Shown in pieces: positions 1-8,859 of a stretch of DNA of 64,000 bases. The position numbers and the translations under genes are program-made. The DNA lies in the NCBI RefSeq assembly GCF_001021975.1, contig NZ_CP009928.1, forward strand, positions 2,108,001 through 2,172,000, read 5' to 3'. How positions within the stretch are numbered: the first letter of the stretch is position 1; every line of letters starts with the position of its first letter. This DNA comes from Chryseobacterium gallinarum. Lineage in GTDB: Bacteria; Bacteroidota; Bacteroidia; Flavobacteriales; Weeksellaceae. The notes beneath the pieces were generated by a model, which did not search any database, was not told the origin of the DNA, and was given only the letters and a program-made list of their open reading frames with translations.

Positions 1-800
1 CCAATATTATTCTGGGAGATTCCCGTGGCGCACAAGCAATGGTTCCTTTTGTTTTGAATGAAAAAATAAAAGGTAGAACGTTTAATAATTTTGCTTTGAA
101 CATCGGTGATTCTCCCTACGGCCAAGTATATTTTGAGGCTTTAAAGAAAAAAATCAATCTTGATACTAAAGACGGAATTTTTATTTTAACTGTTGATCCT
201 TGGTGTCTGTCATTAGATAAAAGTCTGGAACATTCAAAAGACGATCCGGATAAAAACTCTACTATGGCAGATATGCATTTTTTTAACATGACACCGAATT
301 ATGAATATCTCTTAAAACACTATCCCAGAAGTTGGTTTAATATTTATAAAGAAAGGGAAGAAATTGGGAGATCTGCGACATATTTGCATAAAGACGGATG
401 GATGGAAGTAAGCGTTGATGTTCATCCAGATAGTGTAAGTGCCCGAGCAGTTAAAAAGATCGAAGGATATACCAACCTGCTGCAAACGCAGAAAATTTCA
501 CAATTCAGACTAAATGGGTTTGTTGATATGATCAAATATCTTAGAGATAAAGGGTCTGTTTATATTGTAAGAATCCCTGCGTTCAAAGGCATGATGGAAC
601 TTGAAGATCGATACGATCCCAATTTTAGCCAAAGGATAGAAAATATAGCTAAAGAAAACGGTGTGAAATTTTTTGATTTATCTTCAAACCCTGAAAATTA
701 TACATATACAGATGGAAATCATATGTATAAAGAATCCGGTAAGATCTTTACAGCTCAGATTGCCGATTCTATTTTATTGGATAGGAAGAATTTAAAATAG
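1..800 (+). CDS. SGNH/GDSL-like hydrolase-fold protein, 5' partial
   Basis: The reading frame is open from base 3, before the first ATG at 39, so the gene enters from outside the window. The visible N-terminal part contains GDSRG, which fits block I of the SGNH hydrolase family with its nucleophilic serine. Near the C-terminus a DGNHMY segment fits the block V Asp-x-x-His pair. Proteins of this type often act with membrane-bound O-acyltransferases in modifying surface glycans, and the adjacent polysaccharide locus agrees with that, but no partner is visible here. The stop overlaps the stop of the convergent glycosyltransferase by 9 bp. Family assignment is moderate and substrate unknown. Confidence 0.6.
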   Translation, partial: NIILGDSRGAQAMVPFVLNEKIKGRTFNNFALNIGDSPYGQVYFEALKKKINLDTKDGIFILTVDPWCLSLDKSLEHSKDDPDKNSTMADMHFFNMTPNYEYLLKHYPRSWFNIYKEREEIGRSATYLHKDGWMEVSVDVHPDSVSARAVKKIEGYTNLLQTQKISQFRLNGFVDMIKYLRDKGSVYIVRIPAFKGMMELEDRYDPNFSQRIENIAKENGVKFFDLSSNPENYTYTDGNHMYKESGKIFTAQIADSILLDRKNLK

Positions 801-1733
801 ATTCCTCCTGAAATTAATATTATAGATACCGGAACGTATACTTGGGTAATCAATAAACAGATATTTTAAAATCATTCCCCATTTTTTCGGTAAAGGAGCA
901 CAGCCAATCTCAAAGCTTCTGTGCATTCTTTTGATATGTTTTTTTATATTCTCCGGCATTGTGCTTTCACCGGAAGCCCAATCATTTACTTCTTTCCACA
1001 GAAGAACTCTGGTAGTAGCCGGATTGATTTTCTTAGAATCTACTAGGGTAATTCTGTTATCTTCATGTACACCTCTCACTGCAACTGCTTTATCCAAAAT
1101 GCCTGGGTAAAGATCAAGATAATAAGACAGACGGAATAAAAACTCAGTATCCTGGTGTAATCTTAAACTGGATTTAAACAACGGGTTCATTTTTTTCATT
1201 AAAGAATCCCTGCGTATCGTTAATGCATCAATGCTAAACAATCCAAAACTCCCCAGCATGTATATCTGTCCCTGAAAAACCTCTTGGGGGATATGTCTTT
1301 TATAAACTGTCGTAAGCCGGTCGCCGAATAATGAATAATATTGTTCTTTTGCTTTCTCGGAATAATAGTGAACACCGAGCGCTCCGTAGACACCCTCTAC
1401 ATCAGGATTTTTGAAAAGTTCTTTTTCAGCATCAAACCTGTTGGGCAAAAAATAATCATCCGCATCCAAAAAGGCTATAAAATCCCCGGAAGATTTTTCT
1501 ATCCCTAAATTTCTTGTTGGTCCGGCTCCATGATTTCCTTTGTCAGGATGCTGGTAAAGTTGTACCCGCTCATGTTTTTCCGCAAGATTCTGACATACCT
1601 GCCATGCATTGTCAGGAGATTTGTCTTCCACTAAAATGACTTCGAAAACTTCACTGAACTGGAGAGCAGACTCTACTGCCTGGGTCACATATTTTTCTGC
1701 ATTGTAAACGGGAATAATTACTGAAATTTTCAT
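792..1733 (-). CDS. family 2 glycosyltransferase (paralogue of the next gene)
   Basis: A GT-A fold family 2 glycosyltransferase predicted to transfer a sugar in the cytoplasm during polysaccharide assembly. The N-terminus has the VIIPVYN strand, a VEDKSPDN nucleotide-binding segment near residue 35 and a DADD metal-binding motif at residues 90-93. An upstream in-frame ATG at 1763 would add ten residues. I chose 1733 because it gives 313 residues, the same length and same start as the neighbouring paralogue. The two proteins are alike over their whole length and share a 64-nt identical DNA block. It is the last gene of the leftward cluster. Donor and acceptor sugars cannot be read from the sequence. 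Confidence 0.85.
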   Translation of the reverse strand: MKISVIIPVYNAEKYVTQAVESALQFSEVFEVILVEDKSPDNAWQVCQNLAEKHERVQLYQHPDKGNHGAGPTRNLGIEKSSGDFIAFLDADDYFLPNRFDAEKELFKNPDVEGVYGALGVHYYSEKAKEQYYSLFGDRLTTVYKRHIPQEVFQGQIYMLGSFGLFSIDALTIRRDSLMKKMNPLFKSSLRLHQDTEFLFRLSYYLDLYPGILDKAVAVRGVHEDNRITLVDSKKINPATTRVLLWKEVNDWASGESTMPENIKKHIKRMHRSFEIGCAPLPKKWGMILKYLFIDYPSIRSGIYNINFRRNLF

Positions 1734-1897
1734 TGTTGAGCTAAACGAATCTTTTTGTGTCATCTGTGAGAAAAACTAATGCAATATAATCAATTGTAAA
1801 GACTTAAACACTAAAAAAATGATTTAAAAATGAATAAACAGGGTTCATTTATTCTTTTGCTCTACAACCTGTTAACACCTCGCTTAAACAATTGCCA

Positions 1898-2839
1898 TCA
1901 TAAAAGGGAATACCTGAAGTTGATATTATATAAACCGGAACGTATACTCTTATAATCGGTGAATAAATATTTAAGAATCATTCCCCATTTTTTTACCGTA
2001 GGGGCTTTTGCAATTTCAAAACTGCGATGCATTCTTTTGATATGGATTTTAATTTCTTCAGAAATGGATTCTTCCCTTCCTGCCCATAAATCGACTTCCC
2101 TCCACAGCAATTCCCGAGATACTGCGGGATCTACTATACCTGTATCCACTTTGGTTATCCTATTATTTTCATGCACTCCTCTCATGGCAACAGCCTGGTC
2201 AATATTTCCCGGATACAGATCTAAATAATAAGATAAACGGAAAAGAAATTCCGTATCTTCATGAAGTTGTAAGTGGGGTTTGAATAGAAATTTCATTTTT
2301 TGCACCAAAGCATCTCTGCGCAGCGTGAGTGTATCAATACTAAATAAACCAAAACTCCCCAGCATATGGATTTGTCCGGGGAAAACTTCTTTGGGAGTAT
2401 ATTTTTTGTAAACGGTGGTCAATCTGTCACCAAATAACTGATAGTATTGCTCTTTTGCCTTTTCGGAATAATAATGAACACCAAGTGCTCCATAGACTCC
2501 CTCTACTGCGGGATTTTTGAAAAGTTCTTTTTCAGCATCAAACCTGTTGGGCAAAAAATAATCATCCGCATCCAGAAAAGCAACAAAGTCACCGGTTGAT
2601 TTTTCTATTCCCAGATTCCTACTTGGGCCTGCTCCATGATTTTTTCTGTCAGGATGCTGGTATAGTTTTACCCGATCATATTTTTCAGCCAGCTGCTGAC
2701 AAACCCTTAATGCATTATCCGGTGATTGGTCTTCAATAAGAATGACTTCATGAACATCATCAAACTGAAGAGCGGATTCCACAGCCTGAGGGATATATTT
2801 TTCTGCATTATAAACGGGAATAACTACTGATATTCTCAT
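1898..2839 (-). CDS. family 2 glycosyltransferase (tandem paralogue)
   Basis: A 313-residue GT-A family 2 glycosyltransferase with VVIPVYN at the N-terminus, an IEDQSPDN segment and a DADD motif at residues 90-93, followed by the YFLPNRFDAEKELF block shared with its neighbour. It is a tandem duplicate of the gene at 792-1733, and both C-termini end in an IRSG-x-YNINF segment. The gene is followed by 164 bp with no recognisable feature. It probably adds a residue similar to the one added by its paralogue, or acts on a different linkage after divergence; the sequence does not decide this. Confidence 0.87.
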   Translation of the reverse strand: MRISVVIPVYNAEKYIPQAVESALQFDDVHEVILIEDQSPDNALRVCQQLAEKYDRVKLYQHPDRKNHGAGPSRNLGIEKSTGDFVAFLDADDYFLPNRFDAEKELFKNPAVEGVYGALGVHYYSEKAKEQYYQLFGDRLTTVYKKYTPKEVFPGQIHMLGSFGLFSIDTLTLRRDALVQKMKFLFKPHLQLHEDTEFLFRLSYYLDLYPGNIDQAVAMRGVHENNRITKVDTGIVDPAVSRELLWREVDLWAGREESISEEIKIHIKRMHRSFEIAKAPTVKKWGMILKYLFTDYKSIRSGLYNINFRYSLL

Positions 2840-2914
2840 TTTTACTTTCTACTTTTACGATAAATTAAATCCTCCTTGTGTTTTTCCGTGTAGTACCACT
2901 TTTGAAGTTGAAAT

Positions 2915-3913
2915 TTAAGCTTTTAATTTTACTTTTAAAAATGCAGTAATCTTTTTTTCTACGAAATGATAAAGAAACGCTGCCAGAGCGATTACAACGA
3001 TGATTTTAAAAATAAAATATGGAATATTAAGATACCCTGTAACCTTAAATTTTCTGAAAAATATCTCCACGAAGGGGTGAGATAAGTACAAAGAATAGGA
3101 GATGTCGCCCAAAAAAATCAAAAGACGATTCCCTTTAAATTTAAAAGTATAATCAAACAGAAGAAAGGAAAATACAAATAATGATACAACCAGTAAATTA
3201 AGCAAAGCATTTGTTGTAGTAATGATATCCAGTAAAAACAAAATAAAAGTGAGTATTCCGGTAACGGAAATAAGTGCTGCCCATTTCTTATGAATTACTA
3301 TTTTATCAAGAATCAGGGCAAATACTATTCCTACCACAAAGAATAAGTTCAGAGGACTTGTTACCATTTGGAAATAAGCACCTTGAGGTGGAAAATAAAT
3401 TCCTGTTAAATAGGTTAAAATAAAAAAGCTGATGATGAAAATATACCTTTTTGAATAAAAAAGAAGAGAGATCCCGAATATCAGGTAAAAAAACATTTCA
3501 TAGTTCAGCGACCACCCCAGGTACAGTACGGGAAAGATATCTTTCTGGGGAAGAAACAGGATAGAGTGGATGAGCCTTTGAAGGCCGTCTCCATGGAAAT
3601 AAGTCATCAGACTTTGTCCCATAACCATCCAGCTGAAACTCAGCAAAAAATATAAAGGAACAATCCTGATAAGCCTGCGTTTATAAAATAAAGTAATTTC
3701 TTTAGAGGTATTGATGCTGAAATCTTTTTTCCGGGTGGTATAGGCCATGATAAATCCACTGATTACAAAAAATACACTCACGCCGATGCTCCCTCTTCTG
3801 AACAGCATATCTCCGAGGGGAAAATTCTCAAAGTTAAGGTAATGTGAAAAGTGAAAACAACATACCAGCAATGCTGATATTCCCCGTAATATTTGTAGAT
3901 TATTCAGCTTCAT
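2915..3913 (-). CDS. acyltransferase family 3 membrane protein (OafA/YrhL type)
   Basis: A 332-residue polytopic protein with about ten hydrophobic segments. The first segment carries the LRGISALLV signature and a histidine near residue 21, and GVSVFFVISGFIM follows at about residues 43-55. These are hallmarks of the acyltransferase-3 family, which moves acetyl or other acyl groups across the inner membrane onto glycans. It overlaps the upstream glycosyltransferase gene by 14 bp, so the two are probably translationally coupled. A role in O-acetylating the polysaccharide built by this cluster is inferred from context. No SGNH domain is fused to it. Confidence 0.85.
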   Translation of the reverse strand: MKLNNLQILRGISALLVCCFHFSHYLNFENFPLGDMLFRRGSIGVSVFFVISGFIMAYTTRKKDFSINTSKEITLFYKRRLIRIVPLYFLLSFSWMVMGQSLMTYFHGDGLQRLIHSILFLPQKDIFPVLYLGWSLNYEMFFYLIFGISLLFYSKRYIFIISFFILTYLTGIYFPPQGAYFQMVTSPLNLFFVVGIVFALILDKIVIHKKWAALISVTGILTFILFLLDIITTTNALLNLLVVSLFVFSFLLFDYTFKFKGNRLLIFLGDISYSLYLSHPFVEIFFRKFKVTGYLNIPYFIFKIIVVIALAAFLYHFVEKKITAFLKVKLKA

Positions 3914-4844
3914 GAGAATAAGTGAATCTGTATTTTGTTCTCAGTATGTTGGGATTTTTGACGGTGGCAAGCAATAAGCTTACTGTTTTAGAAAATCCTT
4001 TCTTCAGAGATAGTTCAAACGCCTTTTTCTGAAGAGCAATATGTTGTGCTGCTTCTGTATCTAGAGGTTGAAGCTTAGACCAATCATAAAGGGAGTTCCA
4101 GAAAAGATGCTGGCGTTGGTTATATTGTGGTGAATATTTTACAATTTTGGTAATCCTGTTATCGTCATGTATACCTCTTACCGCTATAGCCTGATCTATA
4201 ATTCCGGATTTTAAGTAACAATGAAAAGCCAGCTTGATGATGAAATCAGAATCCTGATGCACCCTGAGAATTTCATTGAATCTTAAATGATGTTTATCAA
4301 TAGCTGACCTTCTTATTGTAAGGGTGTTGAGATGGAAAAACGTACCGAAAGTTTTCGGTGTAAGTCCCAAGAGACCTCTGAAAACCTCTTTTCCTTCTGC
4401 AGGATAATTAACGGTTGTAAGAGAATTGTCTGAAAATTTTGACTGAAATTCCTGTTTTCCTTTTTCCGTTAAATATTCAATACCAATGGCACCGAAAATT
4501 CCGTCTATTTTAGGATCATCAAATATTTTTTTTTCAGCATCGAATCTGTTGGGAAGATAGTAATCATCTGCATCCAGAAAGGTAATAAAGCTGCCGGATG
4601 ATTTTTCGATTCCTAAATTTCTTGAAGCAGCAGCGCCGTGATTTTCTTTGTCGGGATGCTGAAACAGTTTGACTTTAGAATATTCATCTGCCAGCCTTCT
4701 ACAGATTTCGAGTGAATGGTCTGTAGATTTGTCTTCAACCAGAATTACTTCTTTTACTTCTTCAAACGGTATTGCGGAAAGAACTGATTTTTCCAGAAAC
4801 TCGCTGGCATTATATACGGGAATGATTACAGAGATATCAAGCAT
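3900..4844 (-). CDS. family 2 glycosyltransferase
   Basis: A 314-residue GT-A enzyme with VIIPVYNAS at the N-terminus, VEDKSTDHS near residue 37 and a DADD motif near residue 91, followed by YYLPNRFDAEKKIF. It has the same architecture as the pair at 792-2839 but is more diverged, so it is a third and older family member. Its ATG overlaps the asnB-like stop codon by one base (TAATG), which indicates translational coupling. It is predicted to act in the cytoplasm on a lipid-linked glycan. The specific sugar is unknown. Confidence 0.85.
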   Translation of the reverse strand: MLDISVIIPVYNASEFLEKSVLSAIPFEEVKEVILVEDKSTDHSLEICRRLADEYSKVKLFQHPDKENHGAAASRNLGIEKSSGSFITFLDADDYYLPNRFDAEKKIFDDPKIDGIFGAIGIEYLTEKGKQEFQSKFSDNSLTTVNYPAEGKEVFRGLLGLTPKTFGTFFHLNTLTIRRSAIDKHHLRFNEILRVHQDSDFIIKLAFHCYLKSGIIDQAIAVRGIHDDNRITKIVKYSPQYNQRQHLFWNSLYDWSKLQPLDTEAAQHIALQKKAFELSLKKGFSKTVSLLLATVKNPNILRTKYRFTYSHEAE

Positions 4845-6640
4845 TATAATACGGTTTGGTTGTTATGGGCCCAAAGAGCGAGCTGCAGCAAATTCCAGTG
4901 TTTGTTGTCCTTATTCAAAAATTTTTGAGTGGCATCAAAATCAATATAATTAAAAACCTTTTGATTTCGGTCTTTCAGAAGATCATTGGAAAGCTTTATC
5001 AGGTTATCTTCATCAAACCAGCTTTTAACACTTAATCCGAAGCCTTGCTTATGCCTGTTCCTTATGGTATCTGTCCAATAGGAGCCCATGGTTTCACGAA
5101 GAATAATTTTATCATTTTCATTGGAGAGTTTCAATTGATCAGGGAGCTGAATGCAGAATTCAGCAAAGTCAATATCCAGGAATGGTGTTCTTACCTCCAA
5201 GGAGTTGGCCATAGCCATTCTGTCTGATTTCACCATCATATTACTGGGAACATAGTTTTCCAGGTCAACTCTCATGATATCGTTTAATGAGTTCGGGTTG
5301 GGAGTGAAGCTGTATTTCTGTTGGTAGTCTGTGAAGATTCCCAGCATGTTACGTTCTTCTTTATTAAAATCATTTCTCACCGAATTCAGATGAAAATCCA
5401 AAATAGAGTTGTATTTCAGATTTTGTTGAGTAAGGAAAGAAACAGGTTTTATTTTCTGATAAAGACTGAGCCCGAACTTAGCAATGAGATTTTGATAGCT
5501 GAAGTGGTTTTTCAGTTTATTTTCTACCGTATAAAAATGATATCCGCCAAACAATTCATCACCTGCGTCTCCTGAAAGGGCTACAGTAAGATTTTTTCTT
5601 GCATTTTTACATATTTCATAATGCGGAATAAAAGAAATATCGGAAAAAGGTTCGTCAAAAAAAGGAGAGATGTTGAGCAGGGATTCTGCCAGGTCTTTCT
5701 TTTGTTCATGAACTTCAATATGATGGGTTTTGTATTTATCCGCTATTTCTTTGGCATATTTAAGTTCACTGTCTTTATGGTCATAACCAAAACTAATGGT
5801 CGTCTGATGAGGTAAGAATTCATCAACGAGGGCTACTACAGATGAAGAGTCCAGACCTCCGCTCAGGAAACTTCCTACCTGAACATCTGCAATAAGTTGT
5901 TTTTTAACTGCATTTTTTAAAAGGTAAATAAACTCTTCTTTAGCATCCGATAAACCGATCACCCTGTCTTTAGCGGGAAGGCTGTAATAGCGGGAAACTG
6001 TAATCTTTCCATCTTTCCAGATCAATTGGTGAGCTGGAGGAAGGGCGAAAATATTGCTGTAAATACTTTGATAGCTATTTACATATCCATATTGCAGATA
6101 ATGAGAAATGGCTTCAGGATTTACTTTGGGCTGTATCAGGCCGGAAGCTAAAATGGCTTTGATCTCTGATGCAAAAATAAATTCATTATTATTTCCTATG
6201 GCGTAATAAAAAGGTTTTTCTCCGAACCTGTCTCTTGCACAGAATAGCTGCTGTTTCTGATCATCCCAAATAGCAAAGGCAAACATTCCCGGCAGGTCAT
6301 GAATGAGGTTTTCCTGCTTTCTTTGATACATTGCCAAAATGACTTCTGTATCTGAACCTCCACGGTAAGGATATTCAGTATATTGTTTTTTGATATCCTG
6401 ATATCCGTAGATTTCACCATTCAAAACGATACATTCATTTTTTGTATTGGAGAACATCGGTTGTTTTCCATTTTCAGACAAATCGATAATGGAAAGTCTG
6501 CGATGGCCTAAAGCAGCGTTTTCATATAATTCATAATGTGAAGAATCAGGGCCGCGGTGGATTAATGAATCCGTCATCTTTTGGATCTCTTCGTGATAAT
6601 TTCTGGCGTTATTGCCTATAATTCCCGCTATTCCACACAT
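4844..6640 (-). CDS. asnB: asparagine synthase (glutamine-hydrolysing) / glycan amidotransferase
   Basis: A 598-residue class II amidotransferase. Cys2 directly after the initiator Met is the glutaminase nucleophile, with RGPD at 29-32 and LNGEIYG at 73-79 in the glutamine-binding pocket. The C-terminal synthetase half has the ATP-pyrophosphatase P-loop SGGLDSS at 260-266. The fold produces ammonia from glutamine and amidates a carboxylate adenylated by ATP. The classic product is asparagine. Members embedded in O-antigen and capsule clusters are thought to amidate sugar carboxylates such as uronic acids, and ugd in the same locus would supply glucuronate. Its position inside the glycosyltransferase series favours that reading, but free asparagine synthesis is not excluded. 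Confidence 0.88.
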   Translation of the reverse strand: MCGIAGIIGNNARNYHEEIQKMTDSLIHRGPDSSHYELYENAALGHRRLSIIDLSENGKQPMFSNTKNECIVLNGEIYGYQDIKKQYTEYPYRGGSDTEVILAMYQRKQENLIHDLPGMFAFAIWDDQKQQLFCARDRFGEKPFYYAIGNNNEFIFASEIKAILASGLIQPKVNPEAISHYLQYGYVNSYQSIYSNIFALPPAHQLIWKDGKITVSRYYSLPAKDRVIGLSDAKEEFIYLLKNAVKKQLIADVQVGSFLSGGLDSSSVVALVDEFLPHQTTISFGYDHKDSELKYAKEIADKYKTHHIEVHEQKKDLAESLLNISPFFDEPFSDISFIPHYEICKNARKNLTVALSGDAGDELFGGYHFYTVENKLKNHFSYQNLIAKFGLSLYQKIKPVSFLTQQNLKYNSILDFHLNSVRNDFNKEERNMLGIFTDYQQKYSFTPNPNSLNDIMRVDLENYVPSNMMVKSDRMAMANSLEVRTPFLDIDFAEFCIQLPDQLKLSNENDKIILRETMGSYWTDTIRNRHKQGFGLSVKSWFDEDNLIKLSNDLLKDRNQKVFNYIDFDATQKFLNKDNKHWNLLQLALWAHNNQTVL

Positions 6641-6758
6641 AATTGTAAATTTGTTGACTATATTAATTGTTATACTAAGATAAGATATTAAATGTAAAAT
6701 TCCCGGTTTAGAGTAAAATAGGGCCTGTTTTACAAGAATTGTTCATTTATAATATATT

Positions 6759-7679
6759 TTAAAGATTAAGAAAAGTAGGACCAGGCTTAATCAGTTGATT
6801 TCGTAATTTGCCTAGCTGTTCTCCATCCTTTGAGATTTTTTTATACTTTAGGGAGAGTTTCCTGTATTGACTTATATTTCCTATGGCAAGGTTTTTAATC
6901 ATACTCTGTCTCAGTGATTTTTTTTCCCGTTGCAGTGCATCAGGAAGATTGGGATTCATAGAATTGATTTCAACGCGTAAATCTTCAAATTTGGTAAAAT
7001 CTATTTTATGCAGGGATTGTACCCCGTCATGTACGACTTTACTTCCGGGAACCAACAGCACTTTCTTTTGATGAAAGTGGATCCGGTTTACATATTCGTC
7101 ATCTTCACCATAGTGAAAAAAATAAGGATTGAATCCTCCGATTGTTTCTATGGTTGCTTTCGGAAGCAGCCAATGAGCAGCGTTCACGAAATGAATTTCA
7201 TAGTAGGGTTTCAATGTCTGAAAATACAAATCCGAAATCATCCTGGTCGATTCATAATTTTTGGCAATATACTGGTCCAGAAATATATCAAGGTACTTTT
7301 CTGATCCGTCTATATGGATAGGGCTTATAATTCCGATTTCTTCCGGATCAGGGTGGCTATAATATATCTCAAGCATTTTTTCCATGCTATCCGGATACAG
7401 CCATGCATCCTGATTCATCAGGTAAAAAAAATCAGCTCCGTCTTTGTATGCTTTTTCAATTCCTATATTGTTGGCTTTTCCGAATCCCAGATTGGTTTCA
7501 GATTGAATAAAGCTGACTTCAGGAAAATGGGTTTGGATGTATTCCTGGGTACCATCTGTAGACCCGTTGTCTACCACAAGGCATTTTACAGGAACGGATG
7601 ATTTTCTTAAACTGGTGAAGCATCGTTCAGCCCATTTCATGGCGTTATAGGTAACAATAATAACATGAATCTTAGACAT
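6759..7679 (-). CDS. family 2 glycosyltransferase, rhamnosyltransferase-like
   Basis: A 306-residue family 2 enzyme with VIIVTYNAMKWAERC at the N-terminus, VDNGSTDGTQEY at about 36-47, GFGKANN-x-GIEKAY, and an NQDAW segment in place of a canonical DxD. This pattern is common in WbbL-like rhamnosyltransferases. It is paralogous to the gene at 10633-11583, and both proteins end in FLNL. A 118-bp AT-rich gap without a recognisable feature separates it from asnB. It probably acts on the cytoplasmic face. The donor is not certain because no rmlC or rmlD for dTDP-rhamnose lies in the window. Confidence 0.83.
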   Translation of the reverse strand: MSKIHVIIVTYNAMKWAERCFTSLRKSSVPVKCLVVDNGSTDGTQEYIQTHFPEVSFIQSETNLGFGKANNIGIEKAYKDGADFFYLMNQDAWLYPDSMEKMLEIYYSHPDPEEIGIISPIHIDGSEKYLDIFLDQYIAKNYESTRMISDLYFQTLKPYYEIHFVNAAHWLLPKATIETIGGFNPYFFHYGEDDEYVNRIHFHQKKVLLVPGSKVVHDGVQSLHKIDFTKFEDLRVEINSMNPNLPDALQREKKSLRQSMIKNLAIGNISQYRKLSLKYKKISKDGEQLGKLRNQLIKPGPTFLNL

Positions 7680-7692
7680 TGTTTTTTATAAT

Positions 7693-8826
7693 TTATAGCA
7701 AATTATGGATTTTAAAATAGATAAAATAAAAGATCTTCTTAAGGAAATCATCAAGCTTTGGAAATGTTAGAAATCCTTGTGTAATAAGAAGCATTTTCCA
7801 GGTTAAATTAAATAAAATGAGAACAAAGGCGATGATTTCCTGTTTTCGACTAAGCACTAGTTTCTGTTCCAGAGCAATAAATATTGTCAATAAGGAAAAG
7901 AAAATATTGACCCATCTCCCCCAATCTACTGCCATATAAAATAATGGAAGGAGAAATACAATTTGTATAGCCAAAAATATGAAATTGATTTTAACCTTAT
8001 TGAACTTACAATATATGTGGAATGCAAGTGTCCCTAATAATATACTAATAGCATACGTCTGATAATCGTAAAAATGACCTTTATAATGCCCCAGGACATC
8101 AAAATTAGTATCATAATCAAAAATCCCCATTTCACTAAGGGTTAATCCATGGGCTTTAAAAAATGAAACCGTATTTTCTGTCTTTATATCGATTCCGAAT
8201 TTATAGAGAAGAAGCATAATAATGACAGAGGGGAAAAACTGATAGAGGAGTATCTTTTTTATTTTACTAATTGATGACCCACTGTTTTTCATAAAATAAG
8301 CGAGGCCTACAAAAGGTAAATAAAAAAACGCTGCTTCATGGGTTAGTAGTGCAATAATAATAAAAAACGTAATGGTAATGTCTTTAATAAAGACCTTGGA
8401 ACGGAGACATAAAATATATACCAAGTATAAAAAGAAAAATAAAATTTCTTTTTTTGAAGCAATATTGGGATCTTTTACCATCATTCCGAAACCCACAGGG
8501 AGCAATACGAGCATTACTACAAGAAGGTTGTTTTTTTCTTTCCAAAAAAGCTTGAATAAAAGAGAAAAAAAGACAGTATAGAGTAAAAAAATGAATGCAA
8601 AGACAATATGCTCAAGCTTGATATCAGTTAGCTCATTGATCCATATAAAGAGGGTACCTAATAGTCCTCTTCGTTTAAATCCACCATCCTGGTAATTGAT
8701 GATCCATTCTCCAAAATACCAACCACCCTTGTTCAGGACGATAAGATTATATGAAGTTTTAATACTGAAATAATAATATATAATTAATATAAAGCCAATA
8801 ATGTAATTGATCAGTTTAGTTTTCAT
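7693..8826 (-). CDS. polytopic membrane protein of the polysaccharide cluster
   Basis: A 377-residue protein composed largely of hydrophobic segments (about ten), rich in Phe, Ile, Tyr and Lys, with a charged DYQDGGFKRRG-like patch after the first segment and a DWGRWVN segment near residue 302. I do not recognise a specific family. Position and topology resemble Wzy-type polymerases or EpsG-like proteins, and DWGRW-type motifs occur in membrane glycosyltransferase-like proteins. The locus also encodes an ABC exporter, and that pathway normally needs no Wzy, so the role is unclear. It sits 13 bp before the glycosyltransferase at 6759-7679 and is probably cotranscribed. Confidence 0.7.
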   Translation of the reverse strand: MKTKLINYIIGFILIIYYYFSIKTSYNLIVLNKGGWYFGEWIINYQDGGFKRRGLLGTLFIWINELTDIKLEHIVFAFIFLLYTVFFSLLFKLFWKEKNNLLVVMLVLLPVGFGMMVKDPNIASKKEILFFFLYLVYILCLRSKVFIKDITITFFIIIALLTHEAAFFYLPFVGLAYFMKNSGSSISKIKKILLYQFFPSVIIMLLLYKFGIDIKTENTVSFFKAHGLTLSEMGIFDYDTNFDVLGHYKGHFYDYQTYAISILLGTLAFHIYCKFNKVKINFIFLAIQIVFLLPLFYMAVDWGRWVNIFFSLLTIFIALEQKLVLSRKQEIIAFVLILFNLTWKMLLITQGFLTFPKLDDFLKKIFYFIYFKIHNLL

Positions 8827-8859
8827 AATTATTGATGTAGAGTATAGGGAATAAATAGT

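Noticed and set aside
4669..4953. 94-residue plus-strand ORF near asnB
   Set aside because: It is antisense to the start of the glycosyltransferase gene and the end of asnB and shows no independent features.
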